Counted from the first letter of the stretch, positions 1 through 9,408 are shown. The stretch: DNA of 64,000 nt from Fervidobacterium nodosum Rt17-B1 (GCF_000017545.1 NC_009718.1:868001-932000), one strand, 5' to 3'. Program-made: numbers and translations. Notes: a model not told the origin generated them from the sequence alone.

Positions 1-331
1 TTAGAAATTCAATTGCCTCTTTTTCGCTGTCAAAGATATTGAATATTCTGTCAAGCGAAGTCATTTTTAAAAGGTTTCTTATATTCGAATCAAAGTTAAT
101 TAAAACCAAAGCGCCTGCATTCATAAGTGTTTGCTTATGAATTGCAACGATTATTCCAAGACCTGTACTATCTATGTATCTGGTTTTAGAAAAGTCAAGG
201 ATAACTTTTTTATACCCTTTTTCAATAGATTCCTCGTAAACAGTTTTTTTAATCTCTTGTGAGTTCACTAAGTCAATTTCTTCAGGCATTTCAAATTTAA
301 TTATGTCGTTTTCTAATAATGATTTTTTCAT
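1..331 (-). CDS. STAS-domain anti-sigma factor antagonist (3' end cut by window)
   Basis: Reading from an ATG at 331 behind a GGAGGG site, 110 codons stay open to the window edge, so the C-terminus is missing. The protein has the SpoIIAA/RsbV-like STAS pattern: a beta strand ending in ILDFSK, then the loop DSTGLG at about residues 53-58, whose serine is the residue phosphorylated by a partner anti-sigma kinase in this family. The role would be partner switching with an anti-sigma factor in the cytoplasm. It is the last visible gene of the gyrA-archease-lexA series, 23 bases after lexA. Its partner kinase is not in the visible sequence. Confidence 0.85.
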   Translation of the reverse strand, partial: MKKSLLENDIIKFEMPEEIDLVNSQEIKKTVYEESIEKGYKKVILDFSKTRYIDSTGLGIIVAIHKQTLMNAGALVLINFDSNIRNLLKMTSLDRIFNIFDSEKEAIEFL

Positions 332-354
332 AATCTGCCCTCCATAATTTTAAT

Positions 355-951
355 CTATCTAAAAATTCTTATAAGTCCTACCATTTTTCCGATGATTCTT
401 ACTTTCTTTGGCTCACATACAATAGGTTGGTATGCATCGTTTTCTGGAATCAGTTCTATATGATCATCTTTTAATACCAATCTTTTAAGTGTTATTTTAT
501 CTTCTACAACAGCTGCGACTATGGAATTATTTTCCGCACTATACTGTCTTTTTATTACCACATAATCACCATCTAAAATGTGAGCATTTATCATACTATC
601 ACCTTGTACTTTTAAAGCAAAATACTCACCATAACCTTTAAGCATAGCCAATGGCACTTCTATTTCTTCATCAATTTGTTCAAACATTTCGATAGCTTGC
701 CCAGCTGCTATTTTCCCCTTCACGGGAACAACTATACTTTCCTTCCTATCCAAAAGTGAAATAGTCCTTGGACCTTTACCGCGTTTTATGTAACCTTTTT
801 TTTCAAGCGCGATAAGATGTAACTGCGCACCGCGTGGTGTCATTTTAAAATGACGAGATATATCACGTATTGATGGAGCATACCCCTTCATTATCATATA
901 GTCTTTTATAAAATCATATATGAGTTTCTGCCTTTCAGTTAATTCCCTCAT
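355..951 (-). CDS. lexA: LexA repressor, SOS regulator
   Basis: 198 residues, the usual LexA length. An N-terminal winged helix (residues 1-65) is followed by an S24 self-cleavage domain. The scissile Ala83-Gly84 lies in KIAAGQ, the nucleophile is Ser119 in GDSM and the general base is Lys156 in ITLK. In this family, RecA filaments on damaged DNA trigger self-cleavage and derepress repair genes. The ATG overlaps the archease stop by four bases (ATGA), which suggests translational coupling within gyrA-archease-lexA. I could not recognise an operator, because Thermotogales LexA boxes are not known to me. Confidence 0.95.
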   Translation of the reverse strand: MRELTERQKLIYDFIKDYMIMKGYAPSIRDISRHFKMTPRGAQLHLIALEKKGYIKRGKGPRTISLLDRKESIVVPVKGKIAAGQAIEMFEQIDEEIEVPLAMLKGYGEYFALKVQGDSMINAHILDGDYVVIKRQYSAENNSIVAAVVEDKITLKRLVLKDDHIELIPENDAYQPIVCEPKKVRIIGKMVGLIRIFR

Positions 952-1379
952 ACATCAAACACCATCCTAACGTATAATTTACCTTCATGGTATTTCATAC
1001 TGAGATTATGATAAGTTAAAGCCTTTATGGCAAGATTTATTCTTCTTTCACAAAAATAAACACAACCTTGCTCAGTTTTGAATGGATAAAATCCACTATC
1101 AATAAGAGATATTATCTCATTCACGGTATCAAATAACCAATCTAAAAATTCGTTGTTAGTGTTTACATTAGTTACGTCTATATTATAACATTTTTTAGTA
1201 AAATTTTTCAAACATTCTATTAATAATATATTTTTATTTTCAGAATATTTTTCCGAGCTGTTTTCAAGAAGTATCTTTACAATATCACTTAAAAGCTCGT
1301 CAACATTTTCTGCCACAATTTCGTAAAATAAATCCGCCTTGTGGTCTATTTCTCTGTACAAATTATTCCTCACCACCAA
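948..1379 (-). CDS. Archease family protein
   Basis: 143 residues. It matches the archease pattern: an N-terminal Asp in the motif IDHKAD (residues 11-16), a central [12 protein letters not shown] segment, and the C-terminal signature IKALTYHNL followed by MVFDV. Archease is the activating partner of the RNA ligase RtcB, promoting guanylation and metal loading. No rtcB gene is in this window. The start overlaps the end of gyrA by 17 bases and the stop overlaps lexA, so expression is tied to DNA gyrase and the SOS repressor. The assignment rests on motif order, not on a computed alignment. Confidence 0.8.
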   Translation of the reverse strand: MVVRNNLYREIDHKADLFYEIVAENVDELLSDIVKILLENSSEKYSENKNILLIECLKNFTKKCYNIDVTNVNTNNEFLDWLFDTVNEIISLIDSGFYPFKTEQGCVYFCERRINLAIKALTYHNLSMKYHEGKLYVRMVFDV

Positions 1380-3834
1380 TTACGGCGAAATCTGCAACAA
1401 TATCACCATCAGCTAAATTCATAACCTTTACTCCCTGCGCAGTTCTACTCCTGGTTGGTATATCGGATACCTTGAACTTTATACTTGCACCATCTTTTGT
1501 GAATAGCACAATTTCTTCATCGCCATTTACATAAGCTACTCCTACTATTGGACCTGTTTTTTCTATCTCACCTATGTTTTTAATTCCAAGACCGTCTCTT
1601 GATTGTTTTCTGTAATCACTAACTTCTGTAAGTTTTCCGTACCCGTTTTCTGTAATCGTTAAAATATAACCATTATCATTTTCAAGCACAGTTGATGATA
1701 TAACTTCATCACCTTCACGTAATCTTATACCCCTCACACCTGCAGCATTTCTTCCCATAGTTCTGACTTCTTCTATTCCAAATCTTATACTCATACCAAG
1801 CTTCGTTGAAATAAGCACAGTGTTACTTTCGGAATTTATTCTTAAAACAGAGACAAGTTCGTCACCGTCTTTAAATGTAATTGCTCTGATACCTTTCGAT
1901 GTTATGTTTTTAAAATCCTCAAGACTTGTACGTTTAACAACACCTTTTTTGGTTACAAAGAATAGTTCTCCAACGTAATCGGTTATATCGACCATAGCTA
2001 ATACTCTTTCTCCATTTTCAAGTTTTATGTATTTATTTATCGGTTTACCTTTGGTTCCTCTGTTGCTTTCTTCAATATCTAGATTTTCTATCTCGTACAC
2101 TTTACCAAGAGAAGTGAAAAATAGTGTCTTACTATGGAGTTTACTGTAAATTATTTGCGATATTATATCATCTTCCATTAAATTTGCTCCAATTACACCT
2201 TTCCCATTTCTCCTTTGAGTTCTGAAAGCATCTATATCCATAAGTTTTAGGAACCCTTTTTTCGTAAGTGTTATAACGATATCCTTGTTTGGTATGAGAT
2301 CTTTCTTATCAAATTTTGTCGCGGTCTCTTCGAGATCTGTAATTTCAGTTTTTCTTGGGTCACCATATTTTTTCTTAATTTCTTCAAGCTCCTCAATTAT
2401 TACTTCGTATACTTTATCGTCGTTCATAAGAAGTTCTTTTTCTTTCTCAAGTCTAACTAGAAGGTCTCTGTATTCTTGTTGTAAGTTTTGAGTTTCTAAG
2501 TTAGTTAATCTTCCAAGTCTCATGTCAAGAACAGCCTTTGCTTGCTCTTCGCTCATTTGTAGTATATCGACAAGTTGTGAAAGTGCTTCAGAAGAGTCTT
2601 TTGAGCTTCGAATTATACTTACAACAGTATCTATGGCTTTAGAAGCCTTTATTAATCCTTCAACTATATGCGCACGTTTAGAATCTTGTTGATATGCATA
2701 TTGAGTTCGCTTCCTGACTACTTCAAATCTGTGCTTAACGTAAGCTTCTATAAGTTGTTTTAGGTTCATTAACCTTGGTTGCTTGTCGCCATCTATGACT
2801 AAGAAATTCGCATTAAATCTTGTTTGCAAGTTCGTCTTTTGGTAAAGATTATTCAGTATAACTTCTTCTTTCACATCTTCTGGAAATTCAATAACAACTC
2901 TTAAACCATCTTTGTCGCTCTCATCTCTTAAATCTTTTACGGGTATTTCTTCTTCTTGCAAGTAATCAGCGATTTGTTTTATCAGTTCCGCCTTACTAAT
3001 ACCGTAAGGTATTTCTGTTATAATAATGCTTTTTTTCTTCTTTTCATGTTTTATTTCTGCTTTACCTCTGATTGTGAATCCACCTTTACCGGTGATATAC
3101 ATTTCCCTTATTCCAGATTTTCCTATTATTATTCCACCTGTTGGAAAATCAGGACCTTTTATTATATCAATTAACTCTTCCACAGATATATCACGATTCT
3201 TTATATAAGCAATCGTGGCATCAACTACATCGTTTAAGTTATGAGTCGGTATGTTCGTGGCCATACCAACTGCAATTCCACTAGCACCATTCAAAAGAAG
3301 GTTAGGTACCTTCGCCGGTAATACGTCCGGTTCTTGCAAACTTCCATCGAAGTTATCGAGCATTTTAACTGTTTGTTTATCAATATCCTCGACCATTTCT
3401 TCGGCTATTTTGTGTAATCTTGCTTCCGTGTAACGCATAGCAGCTGGTGGGTCACGGTCAATAGAACCAAAGTTACCTTGACCTTCAACTAATGAATATC
3501 TCATCAACCATGGTTGTGCCATTCTAACTAACGCTTCATATATAGAAGAATCACCGTGAGGATGGTACTTACCCATAACCTCACCAACAATACGTGCTGT
3601 CTTTTTAAATGGTTTATTGTGGAATAAGCCTAGTTCATACATCGAATAAATAATTCTTCTTTGAACAGGTTTTAAACCATCCCTGACATCTGGAATGGCA
3701 CGACCAATTATAACGCTCATGGAATAGCTTAAATATGATTTTACAAGCTCATCCTCAAGAACGCGCTCAAAGACGTTATTTTGTTCATTCGATTTTATTT
3801 CATTGTTAATTTCACTTTCAAAGTTCTTATCCAC
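1363..3834 (-). CDS. gyrA: DNA gyrase subunit A
   Basis: 823 residues, full length. The N-terminal breakage-reunion domain carries the catalytic Tyr135 in RYTEARL, and the C-terminal domain is the DNA-wrapping pinwheel. The GyrA box near residue 537 reads QRRNGKG, close to the consensus QRRGGKG, which favours gyrase over topoisomerase IV. With GyrB it introduces negative supercoils using ATP. GTG start at 3834, with AGGAGG about nine bases upstream. First gene of a run that continues into archease, lexA and a STAS gene. gyrB is not in the window. Confidence 0.97.
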   Translation of the reverse strand: MDKNFESEINNEIKSNEQNNVFERVLEDELVKSYLSYSMSVIIGRAIPDVRDGLKPVQRRIIYSMYELGLFHNKPFKKTARIVGEVMGKYHPHGDSSIYEALVRMAQPWLMRYSLVEGQGNFGSIDRDPPAAMRYTEARLHKIAEEMVEDIDKQTVKMLDNFDGSLQEPDVLPAKVPNLLLNGASGIAVGMATNIPTHNLNDVVDATIAYIKNRDISVEELIDIIKGPDFPTGGIIIGKSGIREMYITGKGGFTIRGKAEIKHEKKKKSIIITEIPYGISKAELIKQIADYLQEEEIPVKDLRDESDKDGLRVVIEFPEDVKEEVILNNLYQKTNLQTRFNANFLVIDGDKQPRLMNLKQLIEAYVKHRFEVVRKRTQYAYQQDSKRAHIVEGLIKASKAIDTVVSIIRSSKDSSEALSQLVDILQMSEEQAKAVLDMRLGRLTNLETQNLQQEYRDLLVRLEKEKELLMNDDKVYEVIIEELEEIKKKYGDPRKTEITDLEETATKFDKKDLIPNKDIVITLTKKGFLKLMDIDAFRTQRRNGKGVIGANLMEDDIISQIIYSKLHSKTLFFTSLGKVYEIENLDIEESNRGTKGKPINKYIKLENGERVLAMVDITDYVGELFFVTKKGVVKRTSLEDFKNITSKGIRAITFKDGDELVSVLRINSESNTVLISTKLGMSIRFGIEEVRTMGRNAAGVRGIRLREGDEVISSTVLENDNGYILTITENGYGKLTEVSDYRKQSRDGLGIKNIGEIEKTGPIVGVAYVNGDEEIVLFTKDGASIKFKVSDIPTRSRTAQGVKVMNLADGDIVADFAVIGGEE

Positions 3835-3905
3835 TTACGAAAACCTCCTTGTGTTAATCGAATAATTAAACAACTAAATTAAATTTCAAATATTTCATAA
3901 GTATA

Positions 3906-3929
3906 TTATGAAATCTTTTATGAAATCTT
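3906..3929. repeat. Perfect 12-base tandem duplication at the metG stop codon
   Basis: The unit TTATGAAATCTT occurs twice back to back. On the minus strand the first copy encodes the last Lys-Ile-Ser and the TAA stop of metG; the second repeats it just after the stop. The neighbouring TTTCATAA (3893-3900) and TTATGAAA (3906-3913) can also pair as a weak AT-only hairpin, too AT-rich to call a terminator with confidence. Confidence 0.8.
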
Positions 3930-5870
3930 TGCTCCAGGTTCTATTTCAGAAGACACCGTTAAAAGTGTTAACTTATCATCTTTTTTGGCAGCAAGGAGCA
4001 TACCTCTTGATTCAATCCCCATCAATTTTGCTGGTTTGAGATTTGCGACAACTACTATTAACCTACCAACCAATTGTTCTGGTGTGTAGTATTTCGCAAT
4101 TCCAGCGACAATTTGCCTATGTCCAAGTTCGCCAAGATCAAGTTGTAATTTTACAAGCTTTTCTGACTTTTCTACTCTCTCCGCTTCAATTACCTTAGCA
4201 ACTCTTAAATCAATTTTTTTGAATGTATCAATATCTATTAATTCTTCCATAGTAACAACATTTTCTTGTTTTTCTGTAACTTTCTGGTCCATACCTTTTA
4301 CCTCCTGTTTCTTATCAGTCTTCTCTTCTTCTTTTCTCTCAGATTTCTCAAATTTTTTGAATAGAGGCTCGCCATGAATTATCTTATTTCCTTTAATTAT
4401 ATTCCAACCAGAGAGGAATTTTTCATCAAACTTTTCATTAACTGAGAGCCTTTTATAAACTTCCAATGAAGAATCTGGCATGACTGGTGAAACAAGGGTT
4501 GCTACCTTGAAAATACTCTCAGTTACAAGACTTAGAACCGTGCCAAGTCTTTCCTTATTCCCTTCTTTTGCTAGTACCCAAGGTTTTGTTTCATCAAAGT
4601 ATTTGTTAAGTTGCGAAATGAATTGCCATAATACTTCAAGTGCATCTGTTATCTTGTAAGAATCCATAAGTTCTATAAATTTATTTTTCACTAAATCATA
4701 GTCTTCTATTAATTTCTTATCTATTTCTTCAAGATTACCTACACCGGGTATAACAGAATCAAAATGTTTCTGAATCATAGCAAGTGTTCTGTGTAAAAGG
4801 TTTCCATAATCGTTAGCAAGGTCAGAATTGAGTCTTTTAATTAGGTTCTCTTCGGAAAAATCTCCATCTTTACCAAAAACTATGTCCCTTACAAGGTAAT
4901 ATCTGACAACATCATTTCCATATTTTCTTACGTACTCTCTTGGATCTATTGCGTTGCCAAGTGATTTACTAATTTTTTGACCGTTTACAGTTAACCATCC
5001 ATGAGCAAATACTTTCTTTGGCAATGGTAAACCAACTGACATAAGCATAGCAGGCCAAATGAGGCTGTGGAATCTATTTATTTCTTTACCTATAAGGTGC
5101 ACATCCGCAGGCCACCATTTGTTAAATTTATCCATGTCATTCGGATAACCAATTGCTGAAACATAATTTATCAAAGCATCAACCCAGACATAAATTACAT
5201 GTTCTGGGTCATTTGGCATCGGTATACCCCACTTTAGCGTTGTTCTTGTTATTGACAAATCTTTCAATCCAGATTCGAGGATTTTAAGCATTTCATTGCG
5301 CCTGAAATCTGGCTCAACAAAATCTGGATTTTCTTGGAAATGTTTTAACAATGCGTCGTTGTACTTCGATAACCTGAAAAAATAATTTTCTTCTCTTATG
5401 AGGTTAACTTCTCTTTTACAAGAAGGACAGATGTTATGACCATGTTCATCGTGTTCAAGTTCTTCCTCGTTCCAATAAGTTTCACACGGTACACAATACC
5501 AACCTTCATATATACCTTTATAAATATCCCCGTTTTCCATCATCTTAGAAACAAAATATTGAACTGTTTTCTCATGATTTTCATCCGTTGTTCGAATGAA
5601 GTAATCATTCGTTATTCCGAGATCCTTCCACAATTCTTTAAACTTCTCTGCAAGTGTATCACATAATTCTTTTGGTTCGAGTCCTTTTTCTCTCGCAGCT
5701 TGAGCTATTTTTTGCCCATGTTCATCTGTACCCGTCAAATAAAACACTTCATAGCCCATTAATCTCTTATATCTGGCTAAAATATCTCCTATGATAGTAG
5801 TATAGGAACTACCGATATGTGGCTCAGCATTAACATAATAAATAGGAGTCGTAATATAAAATTTCTTCAC
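3918..5870 (-). CDS. metG: Methionyl-tRNA synthetase
   Basis: 650 residues. A class I catalytic core carries HIGS near residue 18 (HIGH motif) and KISKS near residue 305 (KMSKS). A zinc-knuckle region with CxxC pairs follows the first part (CVPC, CPSC). After a highly charged linker, the last ~110 residues form an EMAP/Trbp111-type OB tRNA-binding domain (IDLRVAKVIEAE to the end). The enzyme charges initiator and elongator tRNA-Met. I chose the GTG at 5870, since GGAGGTG lies at 5877-5883 at ideal distance; a longer reading from a TTG at 5885 would overlap that site. No T-box is visible upstream. Confidence 0.96.
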   Translation of the reverse strand: MKKFYITTPIYYVNAEPHIGSSYTTIIGDILARYKRLMGYEVFYLTGTDEHGQKIAQAAREKGLEPKELCDTLAEKFKELWKDLGITNDYFIRTTDENHEKTVQYFVSKMMENGDIYKGIYEGWYCVPCETYWNEEELEHDEHGHNICPSCKREVNLIREENYFFRLSKYNDALLKHFQENPDFVEPDFRRNEMLKILESGLKDLSITRTTLKWGIPMPNDPEHVIYVWVDALINYVSAIGYPNDMDKFNKWWPADVHLIGKEINRFHSLIWPAMLMSVGLPLPKKVFAHGWLTVNGQKISKSLGNAIDPREYVRKYGNDVVRYYLVRDIVFGKDGDFSEENLIKRLNSDLANDYGNLLHRTLAMIQKHFDSVIPGVGNLEEIDKKLIEDYDLVKNKFIELMDSYKITDALEVLWQFISQLNKYFDETKPWVLAKEGNKERLGTVLSLVTESIFKVATLVSPVMPDSSLEVYKRLSVNEKFDEKFLSGWNIIKGNKIIHGEPLFKKFEKSERKEEEKTDKKQEVKGMDQKVTEKQENVVTMEELIDIDTFKKIDLRVAKVIEAERVEKSEKLVKLQLDLGELGHRQIVAGIAKYYTPEQLVGRLIVVVANLKPAKLMGIESRGMLLAAKKDDKLTLLTVSSEIEPGAKIS

Positions 5871-5952
5871 TATAAACACCTCCAAATATACCTACAAGTA
5901 TTTAATTAATTTATCAACTTTTTACTAAAATTATATCATAAATCTCAAAACA

Positions 5953-5983
5953 AAAAAGGTGGCTTCAAAAAAGCCACCTTTTT
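5953..5983 (-). terminator. Rho-independent terminator after the LysM/nucleotidase-like gene
   Basis: The 13-base arms AAAAAGGTGGCTT (5953-5965) and AAGCCACCTTTTT (5971-5983) form a perfect stem with a five-base loop, ending in a U tract in either direction. It lies 13 bases past the stop codon at 5996 and separates this operon from metG. Confidence 0.92.
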
Positions 5984-5995
5984 GTTTGGTTTAGT

Positions 5996-7735
5996 TTATT
6001 TTACTTCAAAGAATTCTCTGATTGGTGGTATTAAGTTTAGGTATTTCTTGTAATAAACAAGTTTCCAACCTGGTCTTATTAGATTGATATTCTTTATTAT
6101 TGGATTTAACTCAAGTAACTCAGAATCTGTCACGGCAAGTCTTTGTAAGATTTGGTTAAATGTATCCCCAGGTTTCACTTCATACTCAAGTTTCACGTAA
6201 ACAGAGTAATTCGAGTCCATTGCACCATCTATAACTCTGCCTTTTAAATTCTCAAATATAATCTGCTGAACAGGAATTTCAAAATCTTCAATTACCTCTC
6301 CTCTTAAAATTGGATTGGTACCGTATGTTCTTACAGATGGTACTGATACAATTACTTCTGAATTGTCATCTAAATCTCTGCCCAGGTATTTTATGCTTCT
6401 TATTTTATTCTCGTTCAAAACGACGCTGTAGTTTATGTTTTCAAACAAATCATAAAGCCAAGGTTTATTAGTCAAACTTTCATCAAACAAAATTCTTACA
6501 CCGTTATATTTCAAAAGTTTTGCTGAAGTCAAAATGTAATTCTTTATATCTGCGCCTGTCATTTTAACTAGTTTTACAGATGTCGTTTTTCCAACAAGTG
6601 AATACAAATCTCTTCTTGTAATTTCACCTTGTGGTATACCTGGACAATTGGCATTAAATACATTCCATATTCCTAGGTTTGAATTTGTGTAATTAATTAT
6701 CAACTTATTAACGAATTCTGTTACAAAATTATCATCTAACATTGCCATGTATTTGTTAAATCCAACAGAGATGTTAGATTGCGCAATTACTTCGTCTAAC
6801 CACTTATTAAAATCACCTTCAAATTTTTTTACTTGATTTAAGACAATTTCAGATGGTTCCACATTTGAAAGTAAAACTCTTTCTATCTTTACGCTTTTTA
6901 TCTTAAAAGATTTATCTTTTTCTACATTTAATGTAATCTTATTAACTCCCTTAGCTTCACTGCCAGTTACAGAATATATCTTGTTCGATTTTGAACCTGT
7001 ATATACGAAATCCTGATTACCAAACAAGAATATGTCAACATCTTTCGAAAATTCTCTTACAAGTTCATCACCTATATTTAACTCACTTCTAATTGCTATT
7101 TGTTTTCCAGTGATTGGATCATTTGTTATACCACCACTTGTTGCAAGAATAATCAAATCTGGATTCATTTTCTTTGCTGTATTCAGCGTATTCCTAACAC
7201 TTTCTATATAATCAACATACTTTTGTGAATCGTAGGGAACAACAACACCGATCATTGCAACCTTGAATCCGTTACTCATAGTTTTCACTTTGAAGCTTAC
7301 AACGTTACTTGGAAATACATTAGCCAAGTTAGCAGCCAAAACACTTGTTTTCAAATTTTTAAAAACACCTATAAGCCTTTCGGGAGAATAGTTCACCTCA
7401 AATGTCCCCGGAACAAATGCATCGTAATTAAGAAGATTAAAAGCGTTTATAACAGGATTATCTTCTTGCAAACTGGAATAATCACCAAATGGTGAACCAT
7501 AGAGCAAATTACCTGTATCTATTAAAATAGTGTCTGGATTTGAACTTCTTAAATTGTCAACATATGTCTTAAGAATAGCTAAACCTTTTGGCTGATACAT
7601 ATTGCTGAAATAATCATATGGCAAAACATTTCCATAAATGTTAGATGTGTGGAGTATAATAATTTGCGACGCTAAAACAAATGTTGAAAGAGCGAAAAGT
7701 ACGAACATAAACAGTGTGATAAATTTCTTACTCAT
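5996..7735 (-). CDS. Exported 5'-nucleotidase-fold protein with LysM tail, catalytic residues lost
   Basis: 579 residues with a signal peptide (1-23, ending VLAS). Residues 24-280 follow the metallophosphoesterase half of UshA/5'-nucleotidases, and about 320-500 follow the substrate-binding half. A LysM peptidoglycan-binding motif sits near 521-567 (KPGDTFNQIL ... RPGWKL). The metal ligands do not survive: HTNDxHG reads HTSNIYG (N32, Y34), the GD motif is GN (N76), GNHE is GTFE (T111, F112), the next His is S200, and GHxH is GNQD (N240, D242). I infer a non-catalytic wall- or periplasm-bound protein. The ATG overlaps the tdk stop (ATGA), with GAGGAGGG just upstream. Confidence 0.8.
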   Translation of the reverse strand: MSKKFITLFMFVLFALSTFVLASQIIILHTSNIYGNVLPYDYFSNMYQPKGLAILKTYVDNLRSSNPDTILIDTGNLLYGSPFGDYSSLQEDNPVINAFNLLNYDAFVPGTFEVNYSPERLIGVFKNLKTSVLAANLANVFPSNVVSFKVKTMSNGFKVAMIGVVVPYDSQKYVDYIESVRNTLNTAKKMNPDLIILATSGGITNDPITGKQIAIRSELNIGDELVREFSKDVDIFLFGNQDFVYTGSKSNKIYSVTGSEAKGVNKITLNVEKDKSFKIKSVKIERVLLSNVEPSEIVLNQVKKFEGDFNKWLDEVIAQSNISVGFNKYMAMLDDNFVTEFVNKLIINYTNSNLGIWNVFNANCPGIPQGEITRRDLYSLVGKTTSVKLVKMTGADIKNYILTSAKLLKYNGVRILFDESLTNKPWLYDLFENINYSVVLNENKIRSIKYLGRDLDDNSEVIVSVPSVRTYGTNPILRGEVIEDFEIPVQQIIFENLKGRVIDGAMDSNYSVYVKLEYEVKPGDTFNQILQRLAVTDSELLELNPIIKNINLIRPGWKLVYYKKYLNLIPPIREFFEVK

Positions 7736-8319
7736 ATTAATTTTCCCTCCTCTTTACTTTTTAATTCTTCATAACATTCTTTACATACAGCAATGTATTT
7801 TTCTTTACCACCAACATCAAATATCCCACCATTTGACTTTTTCTTATAAGACAAAGTCCCTTTATACTCCCCACAAACTTCGCACACGGCCCTTTTTTTA
7901 ATAACTTCGTCAGCAACAGCCATAAGCATTGCAGTAGTTTCAAAAGGATCCCAAAGATAATTCATATCCAAGCCCGCACAGTAAACATCTACGCCATCTT
8001 TAGTTATTTCTTTTACTAATTTTGTAAGTGAAGAATCAAAAAAATGTACTTCATCTATAAAAATTGCATCTGGCTTTTCATTTAAAGATTTATAATATTC
8101 TTCCATCTCTTGAACATCTTTAATTGCTCGTGCCGGCATTTTAAAAAATTTATGTGTTACAACATCATCTTTACTGTACCTTGTATCAATTTGTGGTTTA
8201 AGTATAAGTATTTTTTTCCGACCAAGCTCATATATCTCAGCATAGTTAAGAAGTTCTGTAGTTTTTCCAGAATACATTGGCCCAACTATTACCGTGAGTT
8301 TTCCTATCTTATTACTCAA
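7732..8319 (-). CDS. tdk: Thymidine kinase
   Basis: 195 residues from the TTG at 8319; in-frame sequence continues up to a TTG at 8358, but GGGGGGTG lies eight bases before 8319, so I chose the shorter form. Type II thymidine kinase: P-loop GPMYSGKTT near residues 14-22, the catalytic Glu in FIDEVHFF, and a C-terminal zinc site made of CEVC and CKEC. It phosphorylates thymidine with ATP for the salvage route to dTMP. It is coupled by four-base overlap to the LysM gene downstream. An insertion sequence sits about 80 bases upstream and may affect its promoter. Confidence 0.95.
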   Translation of the reverse strand: MSNKIGKLTVIVGPMYSGKTTELLNYAEIYELGRKKILILKPQIDTRYSKDDVVTHKFFKMPARAIKDVQEMEEYYKSLNEKPDAIFIDEVHFFDSSLTKLVKEITKDGVDVYCAGLDMNYLWDPFETTAMLMAVADEVIKKRAVCEVCGEYKGTLSYKKKSNGGIFDVGGKEKYIAVCKECYEELKSKEEGKLI

Positions 8320-8323
8320 ACCA

Positions 8324-8420
8324 ACACCCCCCAAAATATACGAGATTTTGTTAACCAAAGGTATTGATAAATTTCAAAAATCATATTATCTTCTTAAATA
8401 GGGGACACCCCCCAATATAC
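8324..8420. repeat. Pair of near-identical C-rich direct repeats
   Basis: ACACCCCCCAAAATATAC (8324-8341) recurs as ACACCCCCCAATATAC (8405-8420), the same apart from two missing A bases. The first copy, read on the minus strand, is the ribosome site of tdk; the second is the left edge of the transposase unit. Such C runs are rare in this AT-rich sequence. Confidence 0.7.
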
Positions 8421-8440
8421 TCTCAATAAGGAGGTATCCC
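8402..8440 (+). promoter_or_regulatory. Hairpin predicted to hide the transposase ribosome site
   Basis: GGGACACCCCC (8402-8412) can pair with GGAGGTATCCC (8430-8440), nine of eleven positions, around a 17-base loop. The right arm contains the GGAGG ribosome site of the transposase, whose ATG is at 8444. Insertion sequences often carry such structures to block translation from transcripts that read in from outside. The pairing is seen; the function is inferred. Confidence 0.55.
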
Positions 8441-8443
8441 GAC

Positions 8444-9382
8444 ATGACTAATATCCAACTCAAATGCCCTCATTGTGGCTCTTCTAACTTCATCAAAAAC
8501 GGTCATGATAAGTTCAAAAACCAAATCTTCTTTTGCAAAGACTGCAAGCGTTACTTTAAACTTTCTTTCACCAAAAAACACAAACTCTTCTCTTTCCCTT
8601 ACCCTCGTTGTGTTCATTGTAACCATGTCATGGAAATTTACAAAATCCGCCGTTATTTCGTTCGTTTCAGATGCAGAAAGTGCAACTTCAAAACTTCTGT
8701 TCCACTTTCTCTTCCTCAGCCTGTGCCTTTCAACTTTCATCCTTTCAAATTCTTCCGTTTCCCTATCTATATCATTCTCAAAGCTTTCATCTTGTACTTC
8801 AAATACAACCTTTCTCTTCGTGCTATTAAAGCTTGCTTGAATATCAATGTCTCTCATGTCGCTATTTACAAATGGATTATCAAGTTATCTTCTGTTATTT
8901 CGCTTTTTGAGTTTGAGAATGTATTTAAAGTTCACGGTGATGAAACAGTTATTGTATTTCGAGACAAAAAGTACTATGTGTGGCTATTAGTTGAGCATGG
9001 TACGAATTTAATAGTAGCTTGGCATGTATCAAGATATCGTGATATGTCACAAGTTAAGATATTGTTAGATAAATACTTTAGTCAAAGAAAACAAAACACA
9101 CAAATAGAGTTAATAACCGATGGACTAAAAGCGTACGAGATAGCAGTGAAACTAAATTTTGATAATGTTGAGCACAGAGAAGTAAGACTAGGTAAAAACA
9201 ACGAATGTGAATCGAAATTTTCGTTATTTAAGATGTTTGTTAGAGCGAAAAGGAGCTTCAAGAAATTTAGCAACATACGGTACTATGTAAATGGTTTTTG
9301 TGTAGTAAGGAACCTATGCAAGTTATATGAGAACGAAAATGAGATGATTACAGCTTTAGCTTCCATCATCACTACTAGTTAA
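8444..9382 (+). CDS. DDE transposase, IS6/IS240-like, with N-terminal zinc ribbons
   Basis: 312 residues. Two CxxC...CxxC zinc ribbons come first (C8, C11, C31, C34 and C56, C59, C77, C80). A helix-turn-helix-like stretch follows (LSLRAIKACLNINVSHVAI), then an RNase H-type core: first Asp166 in HGDET, second Asp226 in ITDGLKAY, and the Glu at 254 or 256 in NNECESK. The trailing NGFCVVRNL resembles the end of IS6-family enzymes. The frame is intact, so the enzyme may be active. Overlapping frames on both strands here are long but are only shadows of this gene. The family call is from motif pattern. Confidence 0.85.
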   Translation: MTNIQLKCPHCGSSNFIKNGHDKFKNQIFFCKDCKRYFKLSFTKKHKLFSFPYPRCVHCNHVMEIYKIRRYFVRFRCRKCNFKTSVPLSLPQPVPFNFHPFKFFRFPIYIILKAFILYFKYNLSLRAIKACLNINVSHVAIYKWIIKLSSVISLFEFENVFKVHGDETVIVFRDKKYYVWLLVEHGTNLIVAWHVSRYRDMSQVKILLDKYFSQRKQNTQIELITDGLKAYEIAVKLNFDNVEHREVRLGKNNECESKFSLFKMFVRAKRSFKKFSNIRYYVNGFCVVRNLCKLYENENEMITALASIITTS

Positions 9383-9408
9383 CAGCATCATATACGAAAT
9401 ATATTAAG

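Larger units (their letters stand above)
8401..9385 (+). mobile_element. Insertion sequence with a single zinc-ribbon DDE transposase; ends not resolved
   Basis: The element is defined by its transposase gene and a distinctive left edge, GGGGACACCCCCC at 8401-8413. No inverted copy of that edge is found between the transposase stop (9382) and tatD (9466), and no target duplication could be identified. Either the right end is degenerate or deleted, or the true ends differ. It lies between the divergent tdk and tatD genes. End positions are approximate. Confidence 0.5.

Noticed and set aside
5871-5995. Possible T-box leader upstream of metG
   Set aside because: The gap is short, contains the previous operon's terminator and no T-box motif or specifier stem.
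8423-8857. Long open frames on the minus strand and in another plus frame (8475-8840) across the transposase
   Set aside because: They are shadows: composition is odd and repetitive (runs of Phe/Glu/Arg or Ser), they lack ribosome sites, and the plus frame at 8444 has all transposase motifs.
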